Source of the DNA: Paludisphaera borealis
Lineage (GTDB): Bacteria > Planctomycetota > Planctomycetia > Isosphaerales > Isosphaeraceae
Assembly: GCF_001956985.1 (NCBI RefSeq)
Contig: NZ_CP019082.1
Coordinates: 1,054,001 to 1,118,000 of the forward strand
Reading direction: 5' to 3'
Length of the DNA stretch: 64,000 bases
Of the stretch, positions 35,623 to 43,438 are shown in pieces. The position numbers were made by a program, and so were the translations under genes. Position 1 is the stretch's first letter. Each line of letters opens with the position of its first letter. Below the pieces are notes generated by a model, which made no database searches, was not told where the DNA came from, and was given only the letters and a program-made list of their open reading frames with translations.

Positions 35623-37571
35623 TCGGACGCCTTGACGGGCGGGGTCCAGACGGGGAGGTCGCACAGGCCGCCGCCGCAGAAGATGTGGTGCCAGAGCTGC
35701 GTGGAGGCGACGCAGGTCAGGGCGACGTCGAAGACGAACCGGGCGGGGGTCATTCGTGGAAGTAGAGTTTGCAGCCGCCGCTGTTTCTGGACCGATTCGG
35801 GATCGAAGTAGCCGGTGGCGCGAAGCGAGTCGAGGCTCAGCAACTGGTCGGCCCAGGCGGGGCGTTGGGGGCCGAGAAACGTCTGCGCGAGGTTGGACCG
35901 GAACATCGTTTTGGGACGGTTGGCGATCTGGCTGGGGAGGATGCGGGCGGCGACCTGGCGGAGGATCCATTTCTCGGTCATGCCGCGCAGCTTGTACTCG
36001 GGGGCGATGCCGGCCGAGAACGCGATGACGTCGTCGTCGAGGTACGGGTAGCGCGACTCGACCGAGGCGTTCATGGCGATCCGGTCCCCCTTGGAGATCA
36101 TCAGGAGGCCGGCGAGCATTACCTTGTAGCCGACGTAGAGCGACTGGTTCAACGGATGCCAGCGCTGGATGCGATCGTTGGTGATGTCGAGATCGGCGTA
36201 CGGGCTGTGGCTGTCGAGCCGGTCCTTCATCGCATTCGAGTAGAGGATCGGCTTGCATTGAGATATCATCTCATACATATCCTGCTGCGCCGGGCGGACG
36301 CCGCCGATGGCCTGTTCGGGCGGGATGACCATCCGGCCGCCGGCCACCGAGCGGGCGATCAGGTTGCGGAAGAGCCTCGGAATCGTCCGGCCGATGCGCT
36401 GGTAGGCGCCGTCGCGGATCTTCTGGGACTTGTACCAGACGTATCCCGCGAACGCCTCGTCGGCCCCTTCGCCGGTGAGCACGACCTTGTAGCCCTGGCT
36501 GTGGACGGCCTGCGCGAGTCGCAGCAAGGCCGCGCACGAGGTGTCGAGCACCGGCCCCTCGGCCGCGCGGACCAGCTCGGGGAAGGTCTCGCCGATCTTC
36601 GAGCGATCCATGACCACGGTGGTGAGCGGCGAGCCGAGCATCTCGGCGGCCTCGGTCGAATGGGCCCGCTCGTCGGGCCCCGCGCGGTCGAGCCCGACCG
36701 TGAACGCCGGGATCGGCTCGCGGCGGAGCCGACTGCAAAGGCCGAGCACGACGGTCGAGTCGAGCCCGCCGCTGATGTAGGTGACGACCGGCACGTCGCT
36801 CCGCAGCCGCCGCTCGACGGCCGTCTCCAGGTGGGCCTGGAGCTCCTCGATCAGCGGAGTAGGATCGTCGAGCCGCCGTTCCTGGCCGGCGTCGGGGAAG
36901 TCGAGGTCCCAGTAGAGCTTCTTGGCGATCCGGCCGTCGTTGATGCTGAGGAAGTGGCCAGGGGGAATCGAGTCGATCCCCTCGAAGAACGTCCGGGTCG
37001 TCCCCGCGCAGAAGAACGTGAACAGATGATCGATCCCGCGGACGTCGGCCTGGGCTCGGACCATGCCCGAGGCCAGGATCGCCTTGATCTCGGAGCCCCA
37101 GAGCAGCCAGCCGTCGGCCTTGGCGTAGTAGAGCGGGCAGATGCCGACGCGGTCGCGGCCGAGGATCAGGGTGCGGGTCTTGCGGTCCCAGAGCGAGACG
37201 GCGAACTGCCCGCGCGCCTCCTCGAACATCCGTTCGCCGAGGTCTTCGTAAAGGTGGACCCACGCCTCGGTGTCGCACCGCGTGGTCAGTTGATGGCCGC
37301 GATCGAGCAGCTTCCGGCGGATCTCGGGGTACTCGAACAGCTCGCCGTTGAACGCGACCCAGACCGAGCCGTCCTCATTGCAGAGCGGCTGTCGGCCTCC
37401 CGCGAGGTCGATGATCGACAGCCTGCGGGCACCCAGAGCCACGCCCGGCTCGATGTGGATCTGCTCGTCGTCCGGCCCGCGATGCGCGATCGCGGCGGTC
37501 ATGGCAAGGAGTCGCCGGGCGGGGAATTCCCGCTGTCCGGTCAGGTCAATGGCTCCGGCGATGCCGCACAT
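35619..37571 (-). CDS. asnB: glutamine-hydrolysing asparagine synthetase
   Basis: A 650-residue class-II amidotransferase. The N-terminus is MCGIAGAIDL, with Cys2 as the glutaminase nucleophile once Met is removed. The glutaminase domain runs to about 210 (LSIIDLAGGRQPLCNEDGSVWVAFNGE, RCDTEAW). The synthetase domain has the ATP pyrophosphatase motif SGGLDSTVVLGL near 265 and the GEGADEAFAGY motif near 370. Function: transfers glutamine nitrogen to aspartate, or in some clusters amidates glycans or peptides. The start is the ATG with AGAGG just upstream, one codon beyond a GTG. It is longer than E. coli AsnB (554), mostly at the C-terminus. The neighbour on its upstream side is a toxin-antitoxin pair. 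Confidence 0.93.
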   Translation of the reverse strand: MCGIAGAIDLTGQREFPARRLLAMTAAIAHRGPDDEQIHIEPGVALGARRLSIIDLAGGRQPLCNEDGSVWVAFNGELFEYPEIRRKLLDRGHQLTTRCDTEAWVHLYEDLGERMFEEARGQFAVSLWDRKTRTLILGRDRVGICPLYYAKADGWLLWGSEIKAILASGMVRAQADVRGIDHLFTFFCAGTTRTFFEGIDSIPPGHFLSINDGRIAKKLYWDLDFPDAGQERRLDDPTPLIEELQAHLETAVERRLRSDVPVVTYISGGLDSTVVLGLCSRLRREPIPAFTVGLDRAGPDERAHSTEAAEMLGSPLTTVVMDRSKIGETFPELVRAAEGPVLDTSCAALLRLAQAVHSQGYKVVLTGEGADEAFAGYVWYKSQKIRDGAYQRIGRTIPRLFRNLIARSVAGGRMVIPPEQAIGGVRPAQQDMYEMISQCKPILYSNAMKDRLDSHSPYADLDITNDRIQRWHPLNQSLYVGYKVMLAGLLMISKGDRIAMNASVESRYPYLDDDVIAFSAGIAPEYKLRGMTEKWILRQVAARILPSQIANRPKTMFRSNLAQTFLGPQRPAWADQLLSLDSLRATGYFDPESVQKQRRLQTLLPRMTPARFVFDVALTCVASTQLWHHIFCGGGLCDLPVWTPPVKASD

Positions 37572-37653
37572 GGTCACCTCTGATCAGCTATCGGATTGGA
37601 GTCGGCGTCCGCCGCGACGAAGCTTGGTCGATCCGGCGTTTCGACGAGAGGAT

Positions 37654-38001
37654 TCAGGTGAGCTTCAGGTCGGAGTGCGAGCCGGTCCGCATCAGCCTCA
37701 GCTCCGTCTCCGTGCGTTCGTAGATAGGGATCCAGTCGGGCTCGATGTGACAGTCGCGGTAGCCGGACCACTCACCCGTCAGCGCATGATCCCGATGCTT
37801 GGGTTCCAAGGGTTGGCGGTTCGATAAGGCGACGATGACCGCATGGAGCTTGGCCAGATCCTTACCGCGCGCTTTCTGGCGTGCGACTTCCTTATCGAAT
37901 CGAGCCGACCTGACAGGATTGAGCCTTGGGTGGTCGGCCGGCGTGAGTGGCGTTACGACACCGGTTCGGGCTTGGGCTTTCGCTTCCTGGCCAGATGTCA
38001 C
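37654..38001 (-). CDS. YafQ-type mRNA interferase toxin
   Basis: A 115-residue RelE-fold toxin. The residues shown to matter in E. coli YafQ are present in order: the His in HRDHAL, HIEPDW (the His and the Asp-Trp pair) and RTGSHSDL with the catalytic Arg/His pair. YafQ toxins cut mRNA at the ribosome. The GTG start overlaps the stop codon of the antitoxin by three bases, giving translational coupling. An extra N-terminal 30 residues (EAKAQARTGVVTPLTP) precede the conserved domain, unlike the 92-residue E. coli protein; a later start cannot be excluded because no other Met is present. Confidence 0.85.
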   Translation of the reverse strand: MTSGQEAKAQARTGVVTPLTPADHPRLNPVRSARFDKEVARQKARGKDLAKLHAVIVALSNRQPLEPKHRDHALTGEWSGYRDCHIEPDWIPIYERTETELRLMRTGSHSDLKLT

Positions 38002-38318
38002 ATGCCCAGGTCGGCGAACAGCTCGTCCCAGTTGTCGTATCGCACCAGCCCCTTGCCTTCTCTTGCATCCCGAAGCACCTGTTTGGTCTCTTCATTGAAG
38101 TCAGGTTCGTCCGGTAGCGGGCCGGCCAGGCTTTCGTGGATCGCGGCCTTGGCCTTGGCCTGGAACAGGTGGATCACTTCGTCGGCGACGGCGTCGTCGA
38201 CGTGCTCGTCGAACGGCGGGCGCAGGTCGGCCATCGCCTCGACGGCCTCGCGAGGCAACTGGCGGACGACCGATTCGAGGAACCGCTCCAGAGCTGGCGA
38301 TGCGTGGGTGTGCGACAT
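37998..38318 (-). CDS. antitoxin of the YafQ-type pair
   Basis: A 106-residue protein directly upstream of the toxin and overlapping it. The C-terminus NEETKQVLRDAREGKGLVRYDNWDELFADLGM matches the toxin-neutralising tail of RelB/DinJ-type antitoxins (the ...G.GLxxYxxxxELxxxLG pattern). The N-terminal half is not the short ribbon-helix-helix of classic DinJ but a longer acidic/helical part (FLESVVRQLPREAVEAMADL), so DNA binding is uncertain. The pair probably autoregulates; an imperfect inverted repeat near the start (TATCAGTATACGCC region at 38321) could be an operator, but I cannot establish it. Confidence 0.8.
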   Translation of the reverse strand: MSHTHASPALERFLESVVRQLPREAVEAMADLRPPFDEHVDDAVADEVIHLFQAKAKAAIHESLAGPLPDEPDFNEETKQVLRDAREGKGLVRYDNWDELFADLGM

Positions 38319-38384
38319 GATATCAGTATACGCCGGATCGCCGTCGTCGAGAATCGCGTTCCTGATGAAGGCGAGCCGCCTGGC

Positions 38385-38555
38385 TTACTCGGCGGCGAGG
38401 GCGTCGAGCAGGTGCACCGGCAGCGTGGGATTGGAGAACGCCATATCGCGGCGTCGGCAGGTCTGGCGGTAGGCCATGCCTCCCAGGATGCCGATCACGA
38501 AGGTTCCAAGGCGGAGGACTCCGCCGCGCGGACCGAGGGGGACGTAAAAGACCAC
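38385..38555 (-). CDS. possible small single-pass membrane protein
   Basis: A 56-residue frame, too short for standard ORF cut-offs. It begins at a GTG with GAGG nine bases upstream, only four bases after the nitrilase stop codon, and has one hydrophobic stretch (LRLGTFVIGILGGMAY) in an otherwise basic and soluble tail ending in PVHLLDALAAE. The third codon position is G/C rich as in neighbouring genes. It could be translationally coupled to the nitrilase. No family is recognised; overlapping alternatives cannot be excluded. Confidence 0.4.
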   Translation of the reverse strand: MVFYVPLGPRGGVLRLGTFVIGILGGMAYRQTCRRRDMAFSNPTLPVHLLDALAAE

Positions 38556-38559
38556 GACT

Positions 38560-39354
38560 TCATTCCTCGCTTCGGGTGGATGGTGACGGGAGCCAGAAGG
38601 AGCGCCGGATCAAGGTCGGCCCGGACGGGGGGCCGTGTCGGCCGTCGCAGATGCTGCTGCGACCCGCGAATCGGTCGAGGATCGTCGTGTGAAGGACAGG
38701 GATCGTGGTCCGGGTCTCGCCGCACTGGTTGGCGAACACGACCGGGACGCCGAGATCGACCGCGACCTTGGCGGGGATGTCGCTGCACAGCGGCCCGACG
38801 TGGCCGAGCAGCCAGTGCCGCCGTCCGGTGCCGCGATCGGCGAACTCGGGCCACGCGGCCGAGACCACGGCGAGGTCGATTCGATCGCGATAATCGGTCC
38901 AGACCCGTCGATAGATCATGTCGGCGCAAACGGCGAATCCGACCCGCCCCCAGGGCGTGGCGACGACCATCGGCTGACGACCGGGGCGGAACCGAAACCG
39001 TTCCCAGAACACGAGGTTGCGCTTGCGGTAGATGTGGAGGTCGCCGTCGGGCGTGCAGAAGGCGACGGAATCGTAGAGGTGCCTTCCCTCGCGCTCGACG
39101 TATCCGGCCGCGATGCACATCTTCCATCGTCGGCTGCGCTGGAGCAGGTACGACAAGGTCGGCCCCTCGGCGGTCTCGCTGTGAGGACCGTAGTCGGGGC
39201 AAAGGCTGTAACCCGTGTTGAACAGCTCGGGCAACACGACGAGCTCGGCCCCGGCCTGGCGGGCCTCGCGGAGCAGCCCGTCGGCGCGCTGGAGGTTGGC
39301 CGAAAGGTCGAGCAAGTCGCTCGGCATCTGGATCGCGGCGGCCAGGATCTTCAC
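38560..39354 (-). CDS. carbon-nitrogen hydrolase (nitrilase superfamily)
   Basis: A 264-residue hydrolase. The catalytic triad is complete: Glu43 in LPELFNTGY, Lys111 in YRKRNLVFW, and Cys143 in GFAVCADMIYRR. Such enzymes split or transfer amide or nitrile groups; this one resembles the omega-amidase/N-carbamoylputrescine amidase type in length. The last 30 residues look unusual (PSGPTLIRRSFWLPSPSTRSEE). Another frame would continue GPPVRADLDPALLLAPVTIHPKRG instead, and a run of six C residues on the coding strand (near 38628-38635) could mark a slippage or sequencing error. If so the true protein would be about 20 residues longer and its tail different. Confidence 0.85.
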   Translation of the reverse strand: MKILAAAIQMPSDLLDLSANLQRADGLLREARQAGAELVVLPELFNTGYSLCPDYGPHSETAEGPTLSYLLQRSRRWKMCIAAGYVEREGRHLYDSVAFCTPDGDLHIYRKRNLVFWERFRFRPGRQPMVVATPWGRVGFAVCADMIYRRVWTDYRDRIDLAVVSAAWPEFADRGTGRRHWLLGHVGPLCSDIPAKVAVDLGVPVVFANQCGETRTTIPVLHTTILDRFAGRSSICDGRHGPPSGPTLIRRSFWLPSPSTRSEE

Positions 39355-39538
39355 GTCAGTTCACCTCCACATCCCTGAGGATGGCGAACCCGATGACGGT
39401 TTCCCGTTCGGTTATCCACTCTTCATGAGATCGGACGAAGCTCGGTCTTGGTTGAAGAAAACAACTTGGATGCCGACGGTGCTCTGTCTGGTTTCGGGAC
39501 GGCGCGGTTTCCGATGAATCGCGATGTGCATGTGTGGG

Positions 39539-40009
39539 TCACTCGAATCCGAGCCACGCGAAGAATCCCTTGCGCCTTGGCTTGGGTGCGATTTGCGACT
39601 CGGCCCGCAGCGCCTCGGCGCGATTGTACAGGTCGTTGGCCTGGGGAGGCGTCGCCTGCTGGAGGTCGAACTTGAATTCGCGCTCGTCGCGGAGCGTGAA
39701 CGGCACGAGGTTCTCGGAGAAGAACTCGGTGAACAAGTTGTCCCACCAGGGGGCGGCGACCGGCTGAATGACCGTCTTGGTCTCGTAACCGTCGAGGAGG
39801 AACGTGATCTCGCGATCGCCGTAGTAGGTGAACGACCGCGAGACCGGCGTCGGCCCGATCTCCTCGTCGTTGACGATCGCCAGGGCGCCGGGGGGCTCGG
39901 TGCGGAGGGTGTAACGGCGCACCACGCAGCCCGCGTTCAGGCCGAGCAGCACTGCGCCCAGACCGAGAATCGCCGCCGAGCGGCGACGGACCTTCAGGGA
40001 TCTCACCAT
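39539..40009 (-). CDS. PEGA domain lipoprotein
   Basis: A 156-residue lipoprotein. The signal peptide ends in a lipobox: LGLGAVLLGLNAG|C with Cys28. The PEGA domain follows immediately (LRTEPPGALAIVNDEEIGPTPVSRSFTYYGDREITFLLDGYETKTV), a small beta domain named after its Pro-Glu-Gly-Ala motif and usually found attached to surface proteins. The C-terminal part (DLYNRAEALRAESQIAPKPRRKGFF) is basic. The start was set at ATG preceded by GGGAG with eight bases. Its role is not known; it may link an unknown partner to the envelope. Upstream lies a repeat-rich gene-free stretch. Confidence 0.82.
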   Translation of the reverse strand: MVRSLKVRRRSAAILGLGAVLLGLNAGCVVRRYTLRTEPPGALAIVNDEEIGPTPVSRSFTYYGDREITFLLDGYETKTVIQPVAAPWWDNLFTEFFSENLVPFTLRDEREFKFDLQQATPPQANDLYNRAEALRAESQIAPKPRRKGFFAWLGFE

Positions 40010-40295
40010 CCTTGGCTCTCCCAACTCACCGTTCCGCCGATCCACGCGGCATCCGAACGAGGATCGTTCGATCGCAACAACCCCGGTCGATTCGTTTCGC
40101 CGCAGGCGCGTCGCGACGCTCCTGAGATCGAGGCGGCCGGGATTCTAGCCTTGATGTCGAAACCCGGCAAGGCGGCTTGCGGCGGCTCGATCGTTTCGCA
40201 CTGGACGAGGAAGACAGCGACAGGAGCCCGAGACCTGGCGCGGGTTGCTCACGGGTTGCGGCCGGCCCTTTCCAATGGTGGAAACGCGTCTCCCC

Positions 40296-40325
40296 GATAC
40301 GAGCCCGAAGCGCAAGTGAGTGAAT
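40296..40325 (+). repeat. half copy of the palindromic repeat
   Basis: A 30-base match to one arm of the palindromic family (GATACGAGCCCGAAGCGCAA and onward to GTGAGTGAAT). The expected opposite arm is missing or degraded downstream, so it looks like an eroded copy. It points in the same direction as the left arm at 41023. Confidence 0.7.
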
Positions 40326-40482
40326 CGCATCCCATTCGGCCGCGTCTCGTGAGCAATCTGATCGCAAACCGCGCCAGGACGAGCCGATCCTCCGCGTACG
40401 GCGACGAGCCCGAACTCGGCCCCAACCGAGCAAGCCTCCGACCGCTCCTGACCATCGCCCTGACCGCCCGACCGCTCGGGCC

Positions 40483-40948
40483 GAGTTTGGCTTCGTTTGC
40501 TCCGTATCCGCCCCCGAGCCGTCCGTCCTCCATCCCCTCGGACCGCCCTCCCGGTTCCGCCCCTCCGACAGTCCCTCTCCGGCGGCCCGCTCCCGGTCCA
40601 CCGACCGGATTGGCTTCGTTCGTCGCCCGAGTATGCCGGTCTGACGGTTCCTAAACATGAAGGTCTAAAGACCTTACAGTCGAGGACCCGATTGGCTTCG
40701 ATCGCGCGTGAAACCACGGGATTTCGGTTCGTTCCGGCCCCCCTCGGCCGACTCCCTTCGTCCCGGACGCCCCCGGACCGCCTCTCGAACCCGCCTCGGC
40801 CGATTGGCTCCGTTCGCGCGGTTTTCTGCTCTCTCCCTCTGCCCTGCCCTCCCGGTCAATTGGCTCCGTTCGCGCGGTTTTCGTCTGAAGTCAGCCGACT
40901 CCCGAACGGGCTTCCTCGGTCGATTGGCTCCGTTCGCGCGCTTCTTCT
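40483..40948 (+). repeat. cluster of imperfect direct repeats GATTGGCTYCGTTCGCGCG
   Basis: Six copies of a short motif occur at 40483-40500, 40608-40626, 40689-40708, 40801-40825, 40858-40881 and 40922-40948. The last three share GATTGGCTCCGTTCGCGCGG or a variant closely. Spacing varies (about 57-125 bases), so they are not a tandem array. The three best copies are followed by short T-rich or TTCTGC-rich stretches. Function unknown; protein-binding or recombination sites are possible. Confidence 0.65.
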
Positions 40949-41022
40949 GCCCATCACGACGCCGTGGGGACACCCGGCCTCATGAAAATGAGCTGACAAG
41001 AAGTCACGCGGTCGACCTCCCG

Positions 41023-41102
41023 ATTCGAGCCCGAAGCACCAGCGAGTGAATTTCCAGTTGGCCCTTCGAATCGATTCACTCGCTGGCGCTTCGGGCTCGT
41101 AT
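41023..41102. repeat. palindromic intergenic repeat, copy 2
   Basis: Two 29-base arms (41023-41051 and 41074-41102) form an inverted repeat with one to three mismatches and a 22-base loop. The arm core is GCCCGAAGCACCAGCGAGTG here, otherwise as in copies 1 and 3. It lies just downstream of the glycosyltransferase gene end and may act as a terminator for it. Confidence 0.85.
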
Positions 41103-41194
41103 TGAGAGGCCGCTCGCGGCACGACCCAGAGCCCGTTTTCATGAGGTCGGGCGCCCCAAACTGGGGCATGACGATTCGATCGCCACGGTAAGCC

Positions 41195-42883
41195 CTACTT
41201 ACGCTCCAAGCCCTGGTTGCGAAAGATCAAGATCAGGGGGACGCCCCACTTCGAGGCGAGGACGTTCTCGGACTTGGCTCGCGCGATGACTTCTCGTTCC
41301 AGGTCAGTCAAAAAACCGACGCGGTTCTGGATGATGTACCATTCCGGGACATGTGATGCATACCGCATGGCTTCCGGCCAGAGGAAGTCCGGGCGCAGTT
41401 TGCCTGACTGCCGCAAATACCGAAAGCTCGACGTGTAGGCGGGGAGCAGGAGTGTCTCACCGGGCCGGACGACCGTATTGAGGCGATTGAGAGCGTCCTC
41501 GAATAGGGCGTCCCAGTAGTAGGTCGGTTCCATTCCCAATCGGGCGGCACCTGGCAAACCGCCGACGAGCGGGCTGTAATACGAGAGCGGGACCGGCATC
41601 ATTATCGCGAGGCTCACGGCTCCTTCCGTCAGAGCGGCGATTACCAGAGCCTTTCCCCACCGCCCCAGCGCCTCGACGGCCCAGGCTCCTCCCAGCCCCG
41701 CGACGAGTGCCAGGCAACCGAAGGCCGGCAGGAATTGACGCTCGGCGTCGTGACCCGGAGTATGCGGCAGCGCGCGCAACGCCAGCAGGAACGCCCAGTG
41801 GATCACCACCAGAAGCCATAAGGGCCGCGAGCGCGCTGAGCGCACCGCCCAGACGGTGCCGGCCAGGGCGAGAGCCAGGAACCCGACCGGCGTCACAAAG
41901 GCGGTCCAGACCAGCGTGTTATACCACGGCAGCGACCCCTGAGGGGTAAGGTAGACCTGACCGAGGAATGCGGTGGGGATCTCCGTGGTCTGTCCCCGAC
42001 TCAGATTAGACCGCAGGAAGCGATCGACTCCCGCGATCGGATTGCTCCACCAGGGGGGGATGAGAGCGACGAGGGCAACCAGAGCCACGAGGCCGCCGAC
42101 CGCCAGCGCCAGACCGGCGCGACGGTTGCGGGAGACGGCGGTCCAGGCCAGGAACGGCAAACAAAGGAACCAGCCGGTGAGCTTCGTTCCCGCCGCCGCC
42201 GCCCCGAGCAGGCCGAACGCGACGACCCAGCGCCACCGCGGCCCGGTGGTCGGCGGGTCGCCCGGCTCGACCGCCTTCGTGAAGGCGAGGATCGATCCGA
42301 CCCAAAGGCACGTGAGCAGCGCATCGTAGAGCGCGTAATGACCGTGAGCGAACAGGCGCGGCTGGAAGATCCACGCCCCGGCCGTCGCCGCGCCCGCCCA
42401 GAGGCCCCGGCGACGCGTCATGAAGGCAAACAACGCGCCCGCCGTAAGGCTGAAAGCGATCATCGGGCCGAGGCGGGCGCGAGGCAGCAACTCCCAAGAC
42501 GGCGCCAGCACGTCGCCGGCCATCCCCACGATCGCATAAAATGGAGGATGGCCGTGAGGCTCCTCGCGCGCGAACGGCCAGAACCATTCCACGACCCGAG
42601 AGTCCAGCAACTTGGCGCGCGTATCAACCTGGTCGGGCCGAGGAGGACCGACGCCGACCTGCTGGACGAGATCCTCCAATGGCGACGCCGCCCGCCATGT
42701 CGCGGCGAAGGTCTTCGGGTCGCGCAGCGCGCGCAGCCAGTCGCGAACTCTCCCCTCGCGACCCAGCGTGTACCCCTCATCCCAGACGATCGCCATGCGG
42801 GACTCGGTCGCGATCATCAGGATCAGGGTCATGACCGCGACGCCGATGCCTCCGAGCAGGCTCGCCCGATTCGCGCTCAGCAT
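41195..42883 (-). CDS. ArnT/PMT-like membrane glycosyltransferase
   Basis: A 562-residue integral membrane protein, distant from the one at 10244 but of the same GT-C type. The first outer loop has WDEGYTLGREGRVRDWLRAL, with the Asp-Glu pair expected for polyprenyl-phosphate-sugar transferases, followed by FAREEPHGHPPFYAIVGM. About ten membrane segments follow. The C-terminal 100 residues are soluble (LLLPAYTSSFRYLRQSG to the end). The ATG is preceded by GGGAG at ten bases; an upstream Met would add 12 residues. It stands alone between two palindromic repeats (41023 and 43104), which suggests a recently acquired or rearranged gene. Sugar and acceptor unknown. Confidence 0.8.
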   Translation of the reverse strand: MLSANRASLLGGIGVAVMTLILMIATESRMAIVWDEGYTLGREGRVRDWLRALRDPKTFAATWRAASPLEDLVQQVGVGPPRPDQVDTRAKLLDSRVVEWFWPFAREEPHGHPPFYAIVGMAGDVLAPSWELLPRARLGPMIAFSLTAGALFAFMTRRRGLWAGAATAGAWIFQPRLFAHGHYALYDALLTCLWVGSILAFTKAVEPGDPPTTGPRWRWVVAFGLLGAAAAGTKLTGWFLCLPFLAWTAVSRNRRAGLALAVGGLVALVALVALIPPWWSNPIAGVDRFLRSNLSRGQTTEIPTAFLGQVYLTPQGSLPWYNTLVWTAFVTPVGFLALALAGTVWAVRSARSRPLWLLVVIHWAFLLALRALPHTPGHDAERQFLPAFGCLALVAGLGGAWAVEALGRWGKALVIAALTEGAVSLAIMMPVPLSYYSPLVGGLPGAARLGMEPTYYWDALFEDALNRLNTVVRPGETLLLPAYTSSFRYLRQSGKLRPDFLWPEAMRYASHVPEWYIIQNRVGFLTDLEREVIARAKSENVLASKWGVPLILIFRNQGLERK

Positions 42884-43438
42884 GCGCACTGACTCCCGGG
42901 GACCCCAGACCAGCGGCAAGAGCGAAGACGCGGATCAGCACCAATTCGCGAAACATTCACCGGACGCAGTCGAAACCCGTCCAGGTCCGGTCGTGATCGC
43001 TGTTCTTAGTGTACTCGCGATCGAGATCATCGCTCAAGCGGGTGCGTACGATGGAAGGGAAGACGTCTGCTCTAAAAATTGCCTTGGGACGAACCAGTGC
43101 ATGCCCGAGTATAAGCCCGAAGCGCCAGCGAGTGCATTTCCGATCGGCCGTTCGGGTCCATGCACTCGCTGGCGCTTCGGGCTTGTACTCGGGCCCCGCC
43201 GACCGCATGGGCGGGGGCTGGGAGGGAGGGGCTGCCTCGGGCGAGACGGATTTCCTGTCGGTCGGATGGTGAGACGGTCACGACGTCCGCGACGCCGGGG
43301 ATGTGAATGCCAGTGGGACGGGATGCGCCTTGGCGCGGTCGGAGGGGCTTGCGATCATCGGTTTTCAAGATCCGACCCGTTCTCCGCGAGGCTCGCGGCT
43401 GCGCCCGCGCCTTCTTGCGTAAGGAAGCTTCCGCCATC
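42884..43438. other. intergenic region with palindromic repeat
   Basis: About 555 bases between the divergent glycosyltransferase and pepA genes. Besides copy 3 of the palindromic repeat, it shows GGACGCAGTCGAAACCCG and neighbouring sequence with no gene-like properties. Both promoters must lie here. No small protein is convincing. Confidence 0.5.
43104..43193. repeat. palindromic intergenic repeat, copy 3
   Basis: The longest copy: 33-base arms at 43104-43136 and 43161-43193 pair almost perfectly around a 24-base loop, and the core GCCCGAAGCGCCAGCGAGTG is intact. The outer bases CCCGAGT/ACTCGGG extend the pairing beyond the other copies. It lies in the divergent region between the glycosyltransferase and pepA, so it is not simply a terminator. 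Confidence 0.87.

Larger units (their letters stand above)
40010..41194. other. repeat-rich intergenic region
   Basis: About 1.2 kb with no gene I can support. It holds one eroded palindromic arm (40296-40325), one full palindromic element (41023-41102) and a set of short direct repeats (40483-40948). Reading frames here are spurious translations of those repeats (for example YEPEA-like and NWLRSRGF-like strings). It could be a former mobile or regulatory locus. Confidence 0.6.

Noticed and set aside
40145-40717. 190-codon frame in the repeat region
   Set aside because: Its residues come from translated repeat arms and low-complexity Gly/Arg; no ribosome site and no domain.
40801-40948. CRISPR array
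   Set aside because: The direct repeats are only about 20 bases, imperfect and with unequal spacing, and no cas gene lies in the window.
42957-43208. 83-codon minus-strand frame around palindrome copy 3
   Set aside because: It is the palindromic repeat translated; the same spurious peptide (EYKPEAPAS) arises from other copies.
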